The notes: generated by a model from the sequence alone, not told the origin. 64,000 nucleotides of DNA from Streptomyces cahuitamycinicus (GCF_002891435.1 NZ_POUC01000001.1:1-64000), one strand, 5' to 3'. Counted from the stretch's first letter, positions 9,725 through 17,767 are shown. Program-made: numbers and translations.

Positions 9725-10459
9725 TCAGAAGGCGGTGTACCCGCCGTCGACGGGGAGGACCGAACCGGTGACGTACGACGATTCCGATGATGCGAAGAAG
9801 AGAACGGCGTCGGCGACCTCTTCGGGGGTGGCGAGGCGTTGGAGCGGGATCTGGTTCTCGCGCTCGCGGCGGTAGGCCTCGGGGTCGGGGCTGCGCTGGA
9901 TCGACGCTTCGATGATCGGGGTGGCGGTCAGGCCAGGAGCGACGACGTTGACGCGGATGTCGCGCGGGGCCCATTCGATCGCCGCGCCCTTGGCGAGCAT
10001 GATGAGGCCTCCCTTGGCGGCTGAGTACAGGACTTCCCCGGACTTGCCGACCATGCCGAGCCGTGAACTGACGCAGACGAACGAGCCTCCTGCCCGGGGC
10101 ATGAGCGGCGCGAAGTGCTTCATCACCAGGAACGCGCTGAGCAGGTTGCTTTCGAGTACGTTCTTCGCGTCGGCGTAGGTCATCTCGGTGAGCGGGCTGC
10201 TGGCCTGCAGGCCGTGGTTGAGGACGACGACGTCGACGGTGCCGAGGGACTCGACGGCCTGCTTGGCCAGGTCCTCGACGAACGTCTCGTCATTGAGGTC
10301 TCCAGGAACGTACAGGTCGTCGGGTTGAGCGGTGTCGAGTCGCTTCCTGCGGCCGGTGAGCAGCAGCCGCGCGCCCTCGCGGCGGAAGTGGGAGCTCACT
10401 GCCTCCCCGATGCCACTGCCGGCGCCGGTCACCAGGGCCGCGATGTTCTTGAGTCTCAT
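9725..10459 (-). CDS. SDR family NAD(P)-dependent oxidoreductase
   Basis: A 244-residue classical short-chain dehydrogenase. It shows the nucleotide motif TGAGSGIG, the NHG motif of strand 4, catalytic Ser (CVSSRLG), YSAAK (Tyr and Lys) and the C-terminal SYVTGSVLPVDGG. The start is ATG 10459: AAGGAG stands eight bases upstream, whereas the alternative GTG at 10468 would overlap that ribosome binding site. It lies downstream of the PLP-enzyme gene on the same strand, with a 72-base gap. In this island it could oxidise or reduce a hydroxy or keto intermediate produced by the PLP enzyme or RidA, but that is inference. Confidence 0.85.
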   Translation of the reverse strand: MRLKNIAALVTGAGSGIGEAVSSHFRREGARLLLTGRRKRLDTAQPDDLYVPGDLNDETFVEDLAKQAVESLGTVDVVVLNHGLQASSPLTEMTYADAKNVLESNLLSAFLVMKHFAPLMPRAGGSFVCVSSRLGMVGKSGEVLYSAAKGGLIMLAKGAAIEWAPRDIRVNVVAPGLTATPIIEASIQRSPDPEAYRRERENQIPLQRLATPEEVADAVLFFASSESSYVTGSVLPVDGGYTAF

Positions 10460-10531
10460 GTCAGGCACTCCTTAGCGGGGGGAAAGTCGGTCGGGTTGCG
10501 GGCTGGGGCGAAGGTCTCGCCCCGGTGCCGG

Positions 10532-11638
10532 TCAGTTGAGGAATCCGCGGGCGTCGACCGGCCACCGCTGCAGCGAGGTGCCCGTGCTGTCGGTGACGAT
10601 CAGCTCCTCGAAACCGAGGACGACCGGGCATACGTGGTTCGGCACCACCGGTACGAGGGTGCCGACGCCAGGGCGGAACTCGCCGGCCGGCAGCGGGAGG
10701 AATCCGTGGTACTCGTTGAGCTTGGCCAGGACTGCCTTCGTGCCGGCGACGCCGCCGTAGCCGCGCTCCGGGCTGCCCTCACGACCGAGGGCTTTGGTGC
10801 CCACATCGAGAATGACCTGGTCGGGAACCCAGTCGCTGACGACTGTGGCGGCGACGAACAGCGCGATCTGGTCGTCCGTGCAAGCGCCGAGCCGGGTGTT
10901 GTTCAGGTCGCAGAAGACGTACTCGCCGGGACGGATCTCGGTGATCACGCCGCTGGTGGAGAATTCGATGGTGGGGGTGGAGCCGGCGCTGACCACCCGT
11001 GCGGTGACCCCGACACCGGCGAGGCTGCGCACCGCGGTGGTGAGCGCGTCCTCCTGGTCCTGCGCGGCGCGCTCGCGTGCATCCGGACCGGAGCTGCCGT
11101 GACCTGGATAAGTGAAGACGCCCACGGGAGCCAGGCCGCGCTTGTGGGCGGCGAGCGCGAGGTCGCCCGCGAGCTCGGGTGGCGCCCCGGAACGACGGGC
11201 GCCACAGTCGACCTCGATGACGACCTTCAGCCGATCCGGTTCGTCTCCCATCGCGTCGGCGAGGGCCTCGATCGCCGCGACGTTGTCGACGCCGACCCGT
11301 AGCCGGGTGGACTGGGCAAGCCGGCGGATCCGTGCCCCCTTCGTTCCCGCGGGCCAGATCGGGTAGGCGAGGAAGATGTCGTCAAAGCCGGCCGCGGCGA
11401 AGACCTCGGCCTCACCGACGTTTCCCGCGGTGATTCCCACCGCCCCGGCCTCGACCTGACGCCGCGCGATCTCCACACACTTGTGCGTCTTGACGTGGGG
11501 CCTGACCTCCAGGTTGTGCTGGTCGGCGAAGCCCTGCATGCGGTCGATGTTGGCTTGCATGACGTCGACCAGCACGATCGGCGCGGGGGTGTCGACCCGC
11601 TCGACCAGAGCGTCGAGTGCTCGTTGAAGCCGGTTCAC
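10532..11638 (-). CDS. PLP enzyme of the D-threonine aldolase / D-serine dehydratase-like family
   Basis: A 368-residue fold-type III PLP enzyme (alanine racemase N-terminal barrel plus the D-serine dehydratase-like C-terminal domain). The PLP lysine lies in RPHVKTHK near residue 50. Near the C-terminus VPNHVCPVV holds the His-X-Cys pair that binds zinc in D-serine dehydratases and D-threonine aldolases. The start is GTG 11638, chosen because GAGGAGGGC precedes it closely; the open frame upstream has no family similarity. The reaction would be retro-aldol cleavage or dehydration of a beta-hydroxy-D-amino acid, the latter giving an enamine that the neighbouring RidA could clear. The exact substrate is unknown. 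Confidence 0.8.
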   Translation of the reverse strand: MNRLQRALDALVERVDTPAPIVLVDVMQANIDRMQGFADQHNLEVRPHVKTHKCVEIARRQVEAGAVGITAGNVGEAEVFAAAGFDDIFLAYPIWPAGTKGARIRRLAQSTRLRVGVDNVAAIEALADAMGDEPDRLKVVIEVDCGARRSGAPPELAGDLALAAHKRGLAPVGVFTYPGHGSSGPDARERAAQDQEDALTTAVRSLAGVGVTARVVSAGSTPTIEFSTSGVITEIRPGEYVFCDLNNTRLGACTDDQIALFVAATVVSDWVPDQVILDVGTKALGREGSPERGYGGVAGTKAVLAKLNEYHGFLPLPAGEFRPGVGTLVPVVPNHVCPVVLGFEELIVTDSTGTSLQRWPVDARGFLN

Positions 11639-11759
11639 GCTGCCCTCCTCGTGATTCTGTCTGCCAATGGTCGAGGGGCGCGGATGCCGACTCCCTCGAT
11701 GCCGCACGTGCGCGGCCCGCAATAGCGCGCGCTCGCGCTACACCGCCGTCGTGTCCGCC

Positions 11760-12245
11760 CTACGCCGCAGTGCAGACCATCTGAATCTCGACCGGGCTGT
11801 TGAGCGGTAGCCCGGCGACGCCGATCGCTGTGCGAGCGTGTCGTCCGTTCTCGCCCAGCACCTCGATGAGCAGTTCACTGGCCGCGTCGGCGACCCGCGA
11901 CTGCAGACCGAAGTCCGGCGTACTGGCCACGAAGACCAGCATTTGCACGATCCGGACCCGGTCCAGATCTCCCACCGCCCGCACAGCGGCGGCGAGCGCG
12001 TTGAGCGCGGCATGGCGTGCGAGCTCCCGAGCCGTCTCCAGCTCGACGTCCCGGCCGACAGTGCCCTGCCCCAGCAGCTCACCGTCCTTGTAAGGCAGTT
12101 GGCCAGAGATGTGGATGCTGGAGCCCACCGCCCGGTGGTGCACGTAGTTCGGGTTGGCAGCGAGGCTGGGAAGGGCCAGACCGAAGGCCTGGAGCCGATC
12201 GGAAGCCGAGCCGGTGTTCGCTGCCGAAGTCCCGGGCCGGCTCAC
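11760..12245 (-). CDS. RidA/YjgF family enamine/imine deaminase
   Basis: A 161-residue protein of the RidA superfamily, which hydrolyses reactive enamines and imines released by PLP and flavin enzymes. Family features include SIHISGQLPYKDGELLGQGTVG, the central ARHAALNALAAAVRAVGDL and the C-terminal LPLNSPVEIQMVCTA. The classical RidA substrate arginine, usually in a C-R-S context, is not obvious; the region reads GENGRHARTAIGVAGLPLNSPVEI, as in the Rid subfamilies that go with amino-acid catabolic genes. GTG 12245 overlaps the stop of a 29-codon ORF (GTGA), indicating coupling. Its place between PLP and FAD enzymes fits a role in removing their imine products. Confidence 0.85.
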   Translation of the reverse strand: MSRPGTSAANTGSASDRLQAFGLALPSLAANPNYVHHRAVGSSIHISGQLPYKDGELLGQGTVGRDVELETARELARHAALNALAAAVRAVGDLDRVRIVQMLVFVASTPDFGLQSRVADAASELLIEVLGENGRHARTAIGVAGLPLNSPVEIQMVCTAA

Positions 12246-12331
12246 TGAGTCACCGCCGCGGACGGCACGGGGCGCCAACCCTCGTAGTTGGGCACGATAA
12301 CCCGCTTCGAATCAATCTTGATCATCTGCAC
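12242..12331 (-). CDS. 29-codon small ORF translationally coupled to ridA
   Basis: A short frame reads VQMIKIDSKRVIVPNYEGWR, then PVPSAAVTQ. GAGGAG stands six bases before its GTG start (12 before an internal ATG at 12325), and its stop overlaps the GTG of ridA as GTGA. A promoter with -10 at 12411-12416 would place the transcript start about 73 bases upstream, so this is the first ORF on the mRNA. I do not recognise it. It could be a micro-protein, a translational lead for ridA, or a remnant of a larger gene. The good ribosome binding site and the overlap argue that it is translated. Confidence 0.5.
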   Translation of the reverse strand: MQMIKIDSKRVIVPNYEGWRPVPSAAVTQ

Positions 12332-12404
12332 TCGGGTCTCCTCGCGAGTAACAGCGGTGGCGAAATGCCGTGATGATGGCTTAAAACGACCACCGGATTG
12401 TCGT

Positions 12405-12439
12405 TTGTCGACCATATGAGGGTCGTCGTTTGCTGTCAA
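12405..12439 (-). promoter_or_regulatory. Promoter and GntR-type operator for the ridA operon
   Basis: On the minus strand TTGACA (12439-12434), a 17-base spacer and TATGGT (12416-12411) form a strong vegetative-type promoter. The palindromic box TTGTCGACCA (12405-12414) overlaps the -10 and start site, so binding would block transcription. The same layout recurs at 14720-14754. It probably drives the small ORF, ridA, the PLP enzyme and the SDR. Confidence 0.65.
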
Positions 12440-12983
12440 CAGAAACTTCAGCCCAGAGCCACGGCCTGGATCACCGCCTGCGCCCCCCTCGGCGACTGCC
12501 GCTGAAGCGACGGCCTACGTCAGGACACAGCTCACCGGTCTCATACGGTTCGGCGTGGACGAGCATGTGCTGCAGTACGCCTGTATCCATCGCGGTCGCT
12601 GACGGCGGTGGGACCTCGAATGATCGACACGGAGGGTGCACATCAGGCCCGACGAGATCCCCTGCGCCACGGGCGCCCCCGACATGCCACCGGGGGCCCT
12701 CGACGTCCAACTGGAGGACGGGGCGTCTGCGTTCTGGGCGCGGTTCGACAGCGAGCAGAACTACCGAGACTCGCAGCCACCGCGACGGACACCGACCTGC
12801 TGGGGCAGATCTGGAGCACCGCAGCGCTCAGGGGCAGGCCGCTGCCGAGCGCGACAACGGACCCCGGCGCGTACCCTTCGCCGGGGTCCTGCCGTGGTCG
12901 CCCGCTCGATCCCCGAGCGCGGCATGGGTCAATGATGTCGCCGTGGCGAGGGTGCTTGAACCCTTCTCGCAGGCGACATCACC
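12440..12983. other. Gene-free spacer, possibly decayed sequence
   Basis: No gene can be supported in these 544 bases. Short stretches look protein-like in different frames, for example a plus-strand frame around 12515-12604 that reads TAYVRTQLTGLIRFGVDEHV and then stops. This might be worn-out coding DNA, but no family was recognised. Confidence 0.3.
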
Positions 12984-13670
12984 TCATGCACGCCTGGACG
13001 TACGTGCTTGCTGAGCTTCCGTCTGGGCTTGCAGCGCCGATTTGAAATGGGCGGCCAGTTCCTGGCGGAAGGCGTCGGTGTCGCCTTCCAGGGCAACCGC
13101 AGCCAACCTCTCGTGCTCGACGACCAGCTGATGCGGGTCGTCGCTGTAAGTGCGGTGGTCGACGCTGAGGTAGAGGCGCAGCTTGGTCTCCCAGCCATTC
13201 CAAAGACTCTGCAGGACGCCGTGCTCCGAGAGGTCGTAGAAGAGCCGGTGGAAGCGAAGGTGGGCGTCGATGCTCGCCGGGATGTCGTTCTTCTCCGTTG
13301 CCCGGTGAAGATCCTCGACGGTTTGCATCAACTGCGGACGCTCAGGACCGCGTAGGGCTCCGGCCGAGAGCTCAGCGGCGTACGGCTCGACACGTAGGCG
13401 GACCGATGCGATCTCGGCGACGTCACGAGCGCTCACCTCTACGACGAAGGCCCCACGGAAGGGGATCTTCACGATGAGCCCTTCCTCCTCCAGCTTGGTC
13501 AGCGCCTCACGCAGCGGGGAGCGGCTGATCCCGAGATCTGCAGCGATGTGCGCCTCGCGCAGCTGTCCACCAGGAGGCACGGTCCCGTCGAGGATGGCGG
13601 CCCGCAGCGTGCGGTAGACGCCGTCCGGCGTGGTCGTCCGTTGCTCAAGCCACTCGAACTTGTGGTCCAC
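12984..13670 (-). CDS. GntR family regulator, FCD domain
   Basis: A 228-residue regulator. A winged helix at residues ~12-80 (YRTLRAAILDGTVPPGGQLR, then IAADLGISRSPLREALTKLEEEGLI) is followed by an all-helical FCD ligand domain with the metal-binding type of pattern (DAHLRFHRLFYDLSEHGVL). FCD-GntR proteins usually repress catabolic operons and release DNA on binding a carboxylate or amino-acid ligand. The start is GTG with GGGAGGG upstream. Its own promoter carries two TTGTCGACNA boxes, so autoregulation is likely. The same boxes stand before ridA and the HAD gene, making this the probable local regulator of the island. Confidence 0.9.
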   Translation of the reverse strand: MDHKFEWLEQRTTTPDGVYRTLRAAILDGTVPPGGQLREAHIAADLGISRSPLREALTKLEEEGLIVKIPFRGAFVVEVSARDVAEIASVRLRVEPYAAELSAGALRGPERPQLMQTVEDLHRATEKNDIPASIDAHLRFHRLFYDLSEHGVLQSLWNGWETKLRLYLSVDHRTYSDDPHQLVVEHERLAAVALEGDTDAFRQELAAHFKSALQAQTEAQQARTSRRA

Positions 13671-13691
13671 CCGGTCGCCCTCCCTTGGCCG

Positions 13692-13722
13692 TTGTCGACC
13701 ACTTGGTCGTTTGTCGACTATA
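13692..13722 (-). promoter_or_regulatory. Autoregulatory promoter with two operators (gntR)
   Basis: TATAGT (13722-13717, minus strand) is a good -10; the -35 is weak. TTGTCGACTA (13711-13720) overlaps it and a second box TTGTCGACCA lies at 13692-13701, about 20 bases or two helical turns away. The 5' untranslated region would be about 40 bases. The rest of the gap up to 13990 holds nothing I can name. Confidence 0.6.
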
Positions 13723-13990
13723 CCTCTGGGACCGACACCGACTGCAGTGAGCTGCCGACGGCCGGCCCGGCACCCTTGAGCCGTCCGGCACAGGGGTGCC
13801 GGACGAGCCGACCGGGGGCGCGGGGATGGCCTTCCTCCTCCTCGATGTCAGCAACCCGGAGACCGACTCCTCGACCCACACCCGCGCGGAGGCCGGTCGG
13901 GCCGAGTGTCACTCCGGGCCGTGATCCCCGAGCCCTGGACGACGCAGGACGGGAGACCGGCGGTTGATGATGCGGTACCCACCTCTCCCG

Positions 13991-14671
13991 TCAAGGGCGG
14001 GGCAGGCCGAAAAGGGCGGGGAGTTCGGCGATGTCGGTGATCCGCTTGTAGTCGAGCCAGTGCTCGTCGTGCTCGAAGCCGCGGTCCATGTACACCTTGC
14101 TCTTGATGCCCATGTTGGCCGCGGTGCGGAGGTCGTACTTCGGGCTCGCCGAGACCCACCCGATTTCGTCGGGTGTCACGCCGAGCTTGTCCAGCGTGTA
14201 TTCGAACGCACCGAGCCGTGGCTTGTAGATGCCCATCTCCTCGGCGCTGATCACGACCTCGAACGGGGCCTGGAGGTTCTCCGCGAGGCGCTTCGCATGC
14301 ACGTCGTCGGAGTTCGTCACGATCACCAGCGGGTACTCCTCGGCCAAGCGCCGCAGCGCCTCACTGACACCGGGGTACGGACCCCACGTCGGGATCTCCT
14401 CGTACACCGCCTGACCGTCGCCCTCCCGGAACTCCAGGCCGAACCTGCGCATGGTCCGTTCCAACGAGCGGGCGACGACCTGGTGGAACGGCTGGTACGC
14501 GCCCAGGCACTCGTCGATCCGGTACTGGTTGCCGGTGCGCAGGAACTCGTCGGCGATCTCGGCCGGGAGCCGGTCGCCCAGGACCCGACGGATCACCTCG
14601 TTGATACGGAAGTGGATCAACGTTCCGTTCATGTCGAACGCGACGAACTTCGGCTTGCTCTCAAATTCCAC
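13991..14671 (-). CDS. HAD family hydrolase, type II dehalogenase-like
   Basis: A 226-residue HAD hydrolase. Motif I is FDMNGT: the nucleophile Asp is present, but the second Asp of the phosphatase DxD pattern is Asn, as in L-2-haloacid dehalogenases and unlike ordinary HAD phosphatases. Motif II is VTNSDD, motif III lysine lies in IYKPRLGAFEYTLDKLG, and motif IV is weak (SASPKYDLRTAANMGIKS). The start is GTG 14671 with GGAGG just upstream; the longer frame adds unrelated sequence. It is transcribed from an operator-bearing promoter divergent to the FAD oxidoreductase. It may act on a C-X or phosphonate-like bond rather than a phosphate ester; the substrate is unknown. Confidence 0.75.
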   Translation of the reverse strand: MEFESKPKFVAFDMNGTLIHFRINEVIRRVLGDRLPAEIADEFLRTGNQYRIDECLGAYQPFHQVVARSLERTMRRFGLEFREGDGQAVYEEIPTWGPYPGVSEALRRLAEEYPLVIVTNSDDVHAKRLAENLQAPFEVVISAEEMGIYKPRLGAFEYTLDKLGVTPDEIGWVSASPKYDLRTAANMGIKSKVYMDRGFEHDEHWLDYKRITDIAELPALFGLPRP

Positions 14672-14712
14672 GGTTCCTCCAGGTGTCGATCGAAGGGCGG
14701 TCAGTCTGTCGC

Positions 14713-14754
14713 TTGTCGATTGTCGACCATAAGAGTAGGGTCGACCACTGTCAA
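14713..14754 (-). promoter_or_regulatory. Promoter and operators between HAD and FAD oxidoreductase genes
   Basis: On the minus strand TTGACA (14754-14749), 17 bases and TATGGT (14731-14726) repeat the ridA promoter. TTGTCGACCA (14720-14729) covers the -10, a half box TTGTCGAT lies at 14713-14720, and GGTCGACCA lies in the spacer (14739-14747). The divergent gene starts at 14935, so a regulator bound here could affect both. Confidence 0.65.
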
Positions 14755-14934
14755 CAGGCCCCGACCTTGACTCAGGCCGCACCCCCGGACGTCGGACGTC
14801 AAGACCGTTCTCGGAGAGAACTGCGATGAACGGTCTCCGAGTGACAGCGAGCACACTTCCGACAGCGGAACCCGTGAGGGCCTGACCCGCGTGCGTTCAC
14901 AGCGGACGGCACTGGCAGGAGAGAGAGCAGCGAT

Positions 14935-16212
14935 ATGAAGTTCACCCCCTACTGGCTCGACACCGCTCCCCAGGGTCCGGACCGGTCCCGTACCGAAATC
15001 GGTGGGCATGTCGACGTGGCGGTCATCGGGGCCGGCCTGACCGGTCTCTCCGCGGCACTGCACCTGGCGCGCAAGGGCGCGAACGTGCACGTCTTCGAGA
15101 AGGACACGGTGGGATTCGGCGCGTCGGGTCGCAACGGCGGCATGGCCACGACGGGCCTGTCGATCGGGTTCCGGGACGCGGTTGCCCGCTACGGGTTCGA
15201 CACCGCGAAGGCATACCTGATGACCTACCACGACGCGGTCGACACGCTCGAGAAGCTCGTCACCGATGAGGGAATCGACTGCGACTTCGCCCGCACGGGC
15301 AAGCTGAACCTGGCCTCCAAGCCGGCCCATCTCGAGGGTCTGCGCAAGACCCACGAGATCATGTCCGGCCGTCTCGGGATCGAGACCCGGCTGATCCCCA
15401 AGAGCGAGATCCACTCGGAGATCGGCTCGGACCGCTTCCACGGCGCCCTGGTCGACGCCAAGAGCGCGGGGCTGCATGTCGGCAAGTTCACGATGGGTCT
15501 CGCCGAGGCGGCCGCGCGGATCGGTGTCACCATCCACGAGAAGGCACCGGTCGAGCAGGTCAGTCGAGTGGACGGCACGCGGCACGAGCTGGTCACGCCG
15601 CGCGGGACCGTCCGGGCCGACCAGGTGCTGGTCGCGACCAGCGGCTACACCAGCAGACCGTTCCGCTGGCACCAGGTCAGGATCGCTCCGGTCGGCAGCT
15701 TCATCATCGTGACCGAGCCGCTGGGCAAGGACGTCTGCGACACACTGCTGCCGAACCGGCGGATGGCATCGAACTCGTTGAACCTGTTGAACTACTTCCG
15801 CATCACTCCGGACCAGCGGCTGCTGTTCGGTGGCCGCGCCCGGTTCGCCATGTCCAACCAGCAGTCGGACGCGAAGAGCGGGCGCATCCTGCACAAGGCG
15901 ATGACCCAGGTCTTCCCTCAGCTCACGAACGCGCGCGTCGACTACTGCTGGGGCGGCCTGGTCGACATGAGCATGGACCGCATGGTGCACGCCGGCGAGC
16001 AGGACGGGCTCTTCTACTCGCTCGGCTACTCCGGCCACGGCGTCCAGATGGCCACCCACATGGGCAAGCAGATGGCCGAGTGCATGAACGGCACCCCGAC
16101 CGCCAACCCTTGGCGCGAACTGCCCTTCCGGCGGATCCCGGGCCACTTCGGCCCACCGTGGTTCCTGCCCTTCGCGGGCGGCTACTACAAGTTCAAGGAC
16201 CTCATCAAGTAG
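14935..16212 (+). CDS. FAD-dependent amine/amino-acid oxidoreductase (DadA/PuuB-like)
   Basis: A 425-residue flavoenzyme of the D-amino-acid dehydrogenase/glycine oxidase superfamily. The FAD-binding motif is VAVIGAGLTGLSAALHLA at about residues 28-45, followed by the family motif GASGRNGGM. The C-terminus YSLGYSGHGVQMATHMGKQM binds FAD again, and the final WFLPFAGGYYKFKD is characteristic of gamma-glutamylputrescine oxidoreductase-like proteins. It would oxidise a C-N bond to an imine, which water or RidA converts to a carbonyl and ammonia. The canonical Puu partners (glutamate ligase, aldehyde dehydrogenase) are absent, so this is not the standard putrescine route. A purine-rich GGAGAGAGAG stretch precedes ATG 14935. 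Confidence 0.88.
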   Translation: MKFTPYWLDTAPQGPDRSRTEIGGHVDVAVIGAGLTGLSAALHLARKGANVHVFEKDTVGFGASGRNGGMATTGLSIGFRDAVARYGFDTAKAYLMTYHDAVDTLEKLVTDEGIDCDFARTGKLNLASKPAHLEGLRKTHEIMSGRLGIETRLIPKSEIHSEIGSDRFHGALVDAKSAGLHVGKFTMGLAEAAARIGVTIHEKAPVEQVSRVDGTRHELVTPRGTVRADQVLVATSGYTSRPFRWHQVRIAPVGSFIIVTEPLGKDVCDTLLPNRRMASNSLNLLNYFRITPDQRLLFGGRARFAMSNQQSDAKSGRILHKAMTQVFPQLTNARVDYCWGGLVDMSMDRMVHAGEQDGLFYSLGYSGHGVQMATHMGKQMAECMNGTPTANPWRELPFRRIPGHFGPPWFLPFAGGYYKFKDLIK

Positions 16213-16267
16213 GCGCGAGACGGTCCTGCCCTGGAGTCCATGCTGCGAGGGCTACTGCAACGGACCT

Positions 16268-17677
16268 TCACTGACAGGAGCCGCAGGAGCCGCCCGCCGG
16301 CGCCCCCTCGGTCACGGTGGCGGCGGGCGTGCCGACGGCGATCTGCACGAGCGCCGGAGCGGGAGCACAGCAGCCGCCGGCTTCGGCCTGTCCGGCGGCG
16401 GGGTCGTCGAACAGTCCTGCGCCGCCGCACACGCCGGTCTCCGGGAGGGTGAGTTCGACACGGTCGGCGGACTCGAGATCGCCGGCGATCGCCGCGGTGA
16501 CGGAGCGGACCTGCTCGTAGCCGGTCATCGCCAGGAAGGTCGGGGCGCGGCCGTAGGACTTCATGCCGACGAGGTAGACGCCGGATTCGGGGTGGGAGAG
16601 CTCGCGGTGGCCGTGCGGGTAGACAGTGCCGCACGAGTGCTGGTTCGGGTCGATCAGCGGCGCCAGCTCGACCGGTGCCTGAAGGCGCTCGTCCAGGCCC
16701 AGGCGCAGCTCCTCCAAGAAGGACAGGTCGGGGCGGAAGCCGGTCAGAACGATCACCTCGTCTACCGGGTCCAGGCGGCGTCCGTCCTCACCGACCAGGA
16801 CCAGGCGGCCGTCGTCCGCTCGCTCGATCGCCTCGGTACGGAAGCCGGTGGCCGCGTCCGCGTGGCCCTCGTCCACGGCGGCCTTCGCCGCCAGGCCCAG
16901 GGCGCCGCGCGCCGGGAGCTGATCGGCTTCGCCGCCGCCGAAGGTTGAGCCGGAGATGCCCCGGCGCAGGATCCACACCCCCTTCGTCCCCACGCCGTCG
17001 CCCGACTTCGCGAGCTCGGCCAGGTAGGCGAGGGCGGTGAAGGCGGAGGCGCCGGAGCCGATGACGGCGGTGCGCTTGCCGGCGTACCGGGCGCGTACGG
17101 CGGTGTCCTTGAGGTTCGGGACCCGGTAGGTGATCCGGTCCGAGGCGGCTTTCTCGCCGAGGGCGGGAAGGCCGCTGCCGCCGGCCGGGGACGGCGTCGC
17201 CCAGGTGCCGGAGGCGTCGATGACGGCGCGGGCGAAGACGCGCTCCTCGCGGCCGTCGGCGTGGGCGATGTGCACGACGAACGGCTGCCGGTCGCGGTCG
17301 GCGTCCACGATGCGGTCCCGGCCGGCTCGGGAGACGCCGGTGACGCGCGCTCCGGTGCGGACGCGGTGGCCGAGGAGGTCGGCGAGCGGCTGCAGGTAGA
17401 GCTCCGCCCAGTCGCCGCCGGAGGGGTAGGTCGCCGGGTCCGGGCGCGTCCAGCCGGTGGGGGCCAGCAGTTTTTCGGCGACCGGGTCGACGACCTCGCC
17501 CCAGGTGGAGAACAGGCGCACGTGCGCCCACTCGCGCACCGCGGCGCCGGACTTCTGTCCGGCTTCCAGGACCAAGGGTTCGATGCCCTGGTCGAGAAGG
17601 TGGGCGGCGGCGGCCAGACCGGCGGGTCCGGCCCCGATCACGACGACGGGCAGCTCGGCGGTGGCAGGCACGTTCAC
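16268..17677 (-). CDS. arsO: flavin-dependent monooxygenase of the arsenic island (ArsO-like)
   Basis: A 469-residue NAD(P)/FAD two-dinucleotide-binding flavoprotein. The FAD motif is VVVIGAGPAGLAAAAHLL at residues ~11-28 and the NAD(P) motif is AVIGSGASAFTAL. Proteins of this type are found in Streptomyces arsenic clusters as ArsO; the exact substrate is not established by sequence. The start is GTG 17677 after AAGGAGTC; an earlier in-frame ATG adds unrelated residues. The C-terminal ~60 residues are cysteine-rich (VCGGAG, GGCCAP, GGSCGSCQ), suggesting thiol binding of arsenicals. It is transcribed toward the FAD oxidoreductase and away from an ArsR-type operator. Confidence 0.75.
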   Translation of the reverse strand: MNVPATAELPVVVIGAGPAGLAAAAHLLDQGIEPLVLEAGQKSGAAVREWAHVRLFSTWGEVVDPVAEKLLAPTGWTRPDPATYPSGGDWAELYLQPLADLLGHRVRTGARVTGVSRAGRDRIVDADRDRQPFVVHIAHADGREERVFARAVIDASGTWATPSPAGGSGLPALGEKAASDRITYRVPNLKDTAVRARYAGKRTAVIGSGASAFTALAYLAELAKSGDGVGTKGVWILRRGISGSTFGGGEADQLPARGALGLAAKAAVDEGHADAATGFRTEAIERADDGRLVLVGEDGRRLDPVDEVIVLTGFRPDLSFLEELRLGLDERLQAPVELAPLIDPNQHSCGTVYPHGHRELSHPESGVYLVGMKSYGRAPTFLAMTGYEQVRSVTAAIAGDLESADRVELTLPETGVCGGAGLFDDPAAGQAEAGGCCAPAPALVQIAVGTPAATVTEGAPAGGSCGSCQ

Positions 17678-17747
17678 GGCGACTCCTTGCGTGGTTCGAC
17701 ATCCGTCGATGACTCCGGGGCCCAGCATGGCACTTGTATTGATGAGC

Positions 17748-17767
17748 GTCAACATAGACACATATCG
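17748..17767. promoter_or_regulatory. ArsR-type operator, copy 1 (arsO promoter)
   Basis: The 20-base word GTCAACATAGACACATATCG recurs with two A-to-G changes at 18011-18030. On the minus strand it contains TTGAC and would sit over the -35 of arsO, whose start is about 70 bases away. A shared ArsR repressor is the natural reader. Confidence 0.6.

Noticed and set aside
5181-9875. Long plus-strand open frames antisense to the Pot operon
   Set aside because: The minus-strand genes have full motif sets and coupling overlaps; the plus-strand frames are Asp/Gly/Gln-rich shadows.
12430-13014. 194-codon plus-strand open frame in the spacer near gntR
   Set aside because: No motif, no ribosome binding site, Ser/Arg/Pro-rich composition and it overlaps the gntR 3' end.
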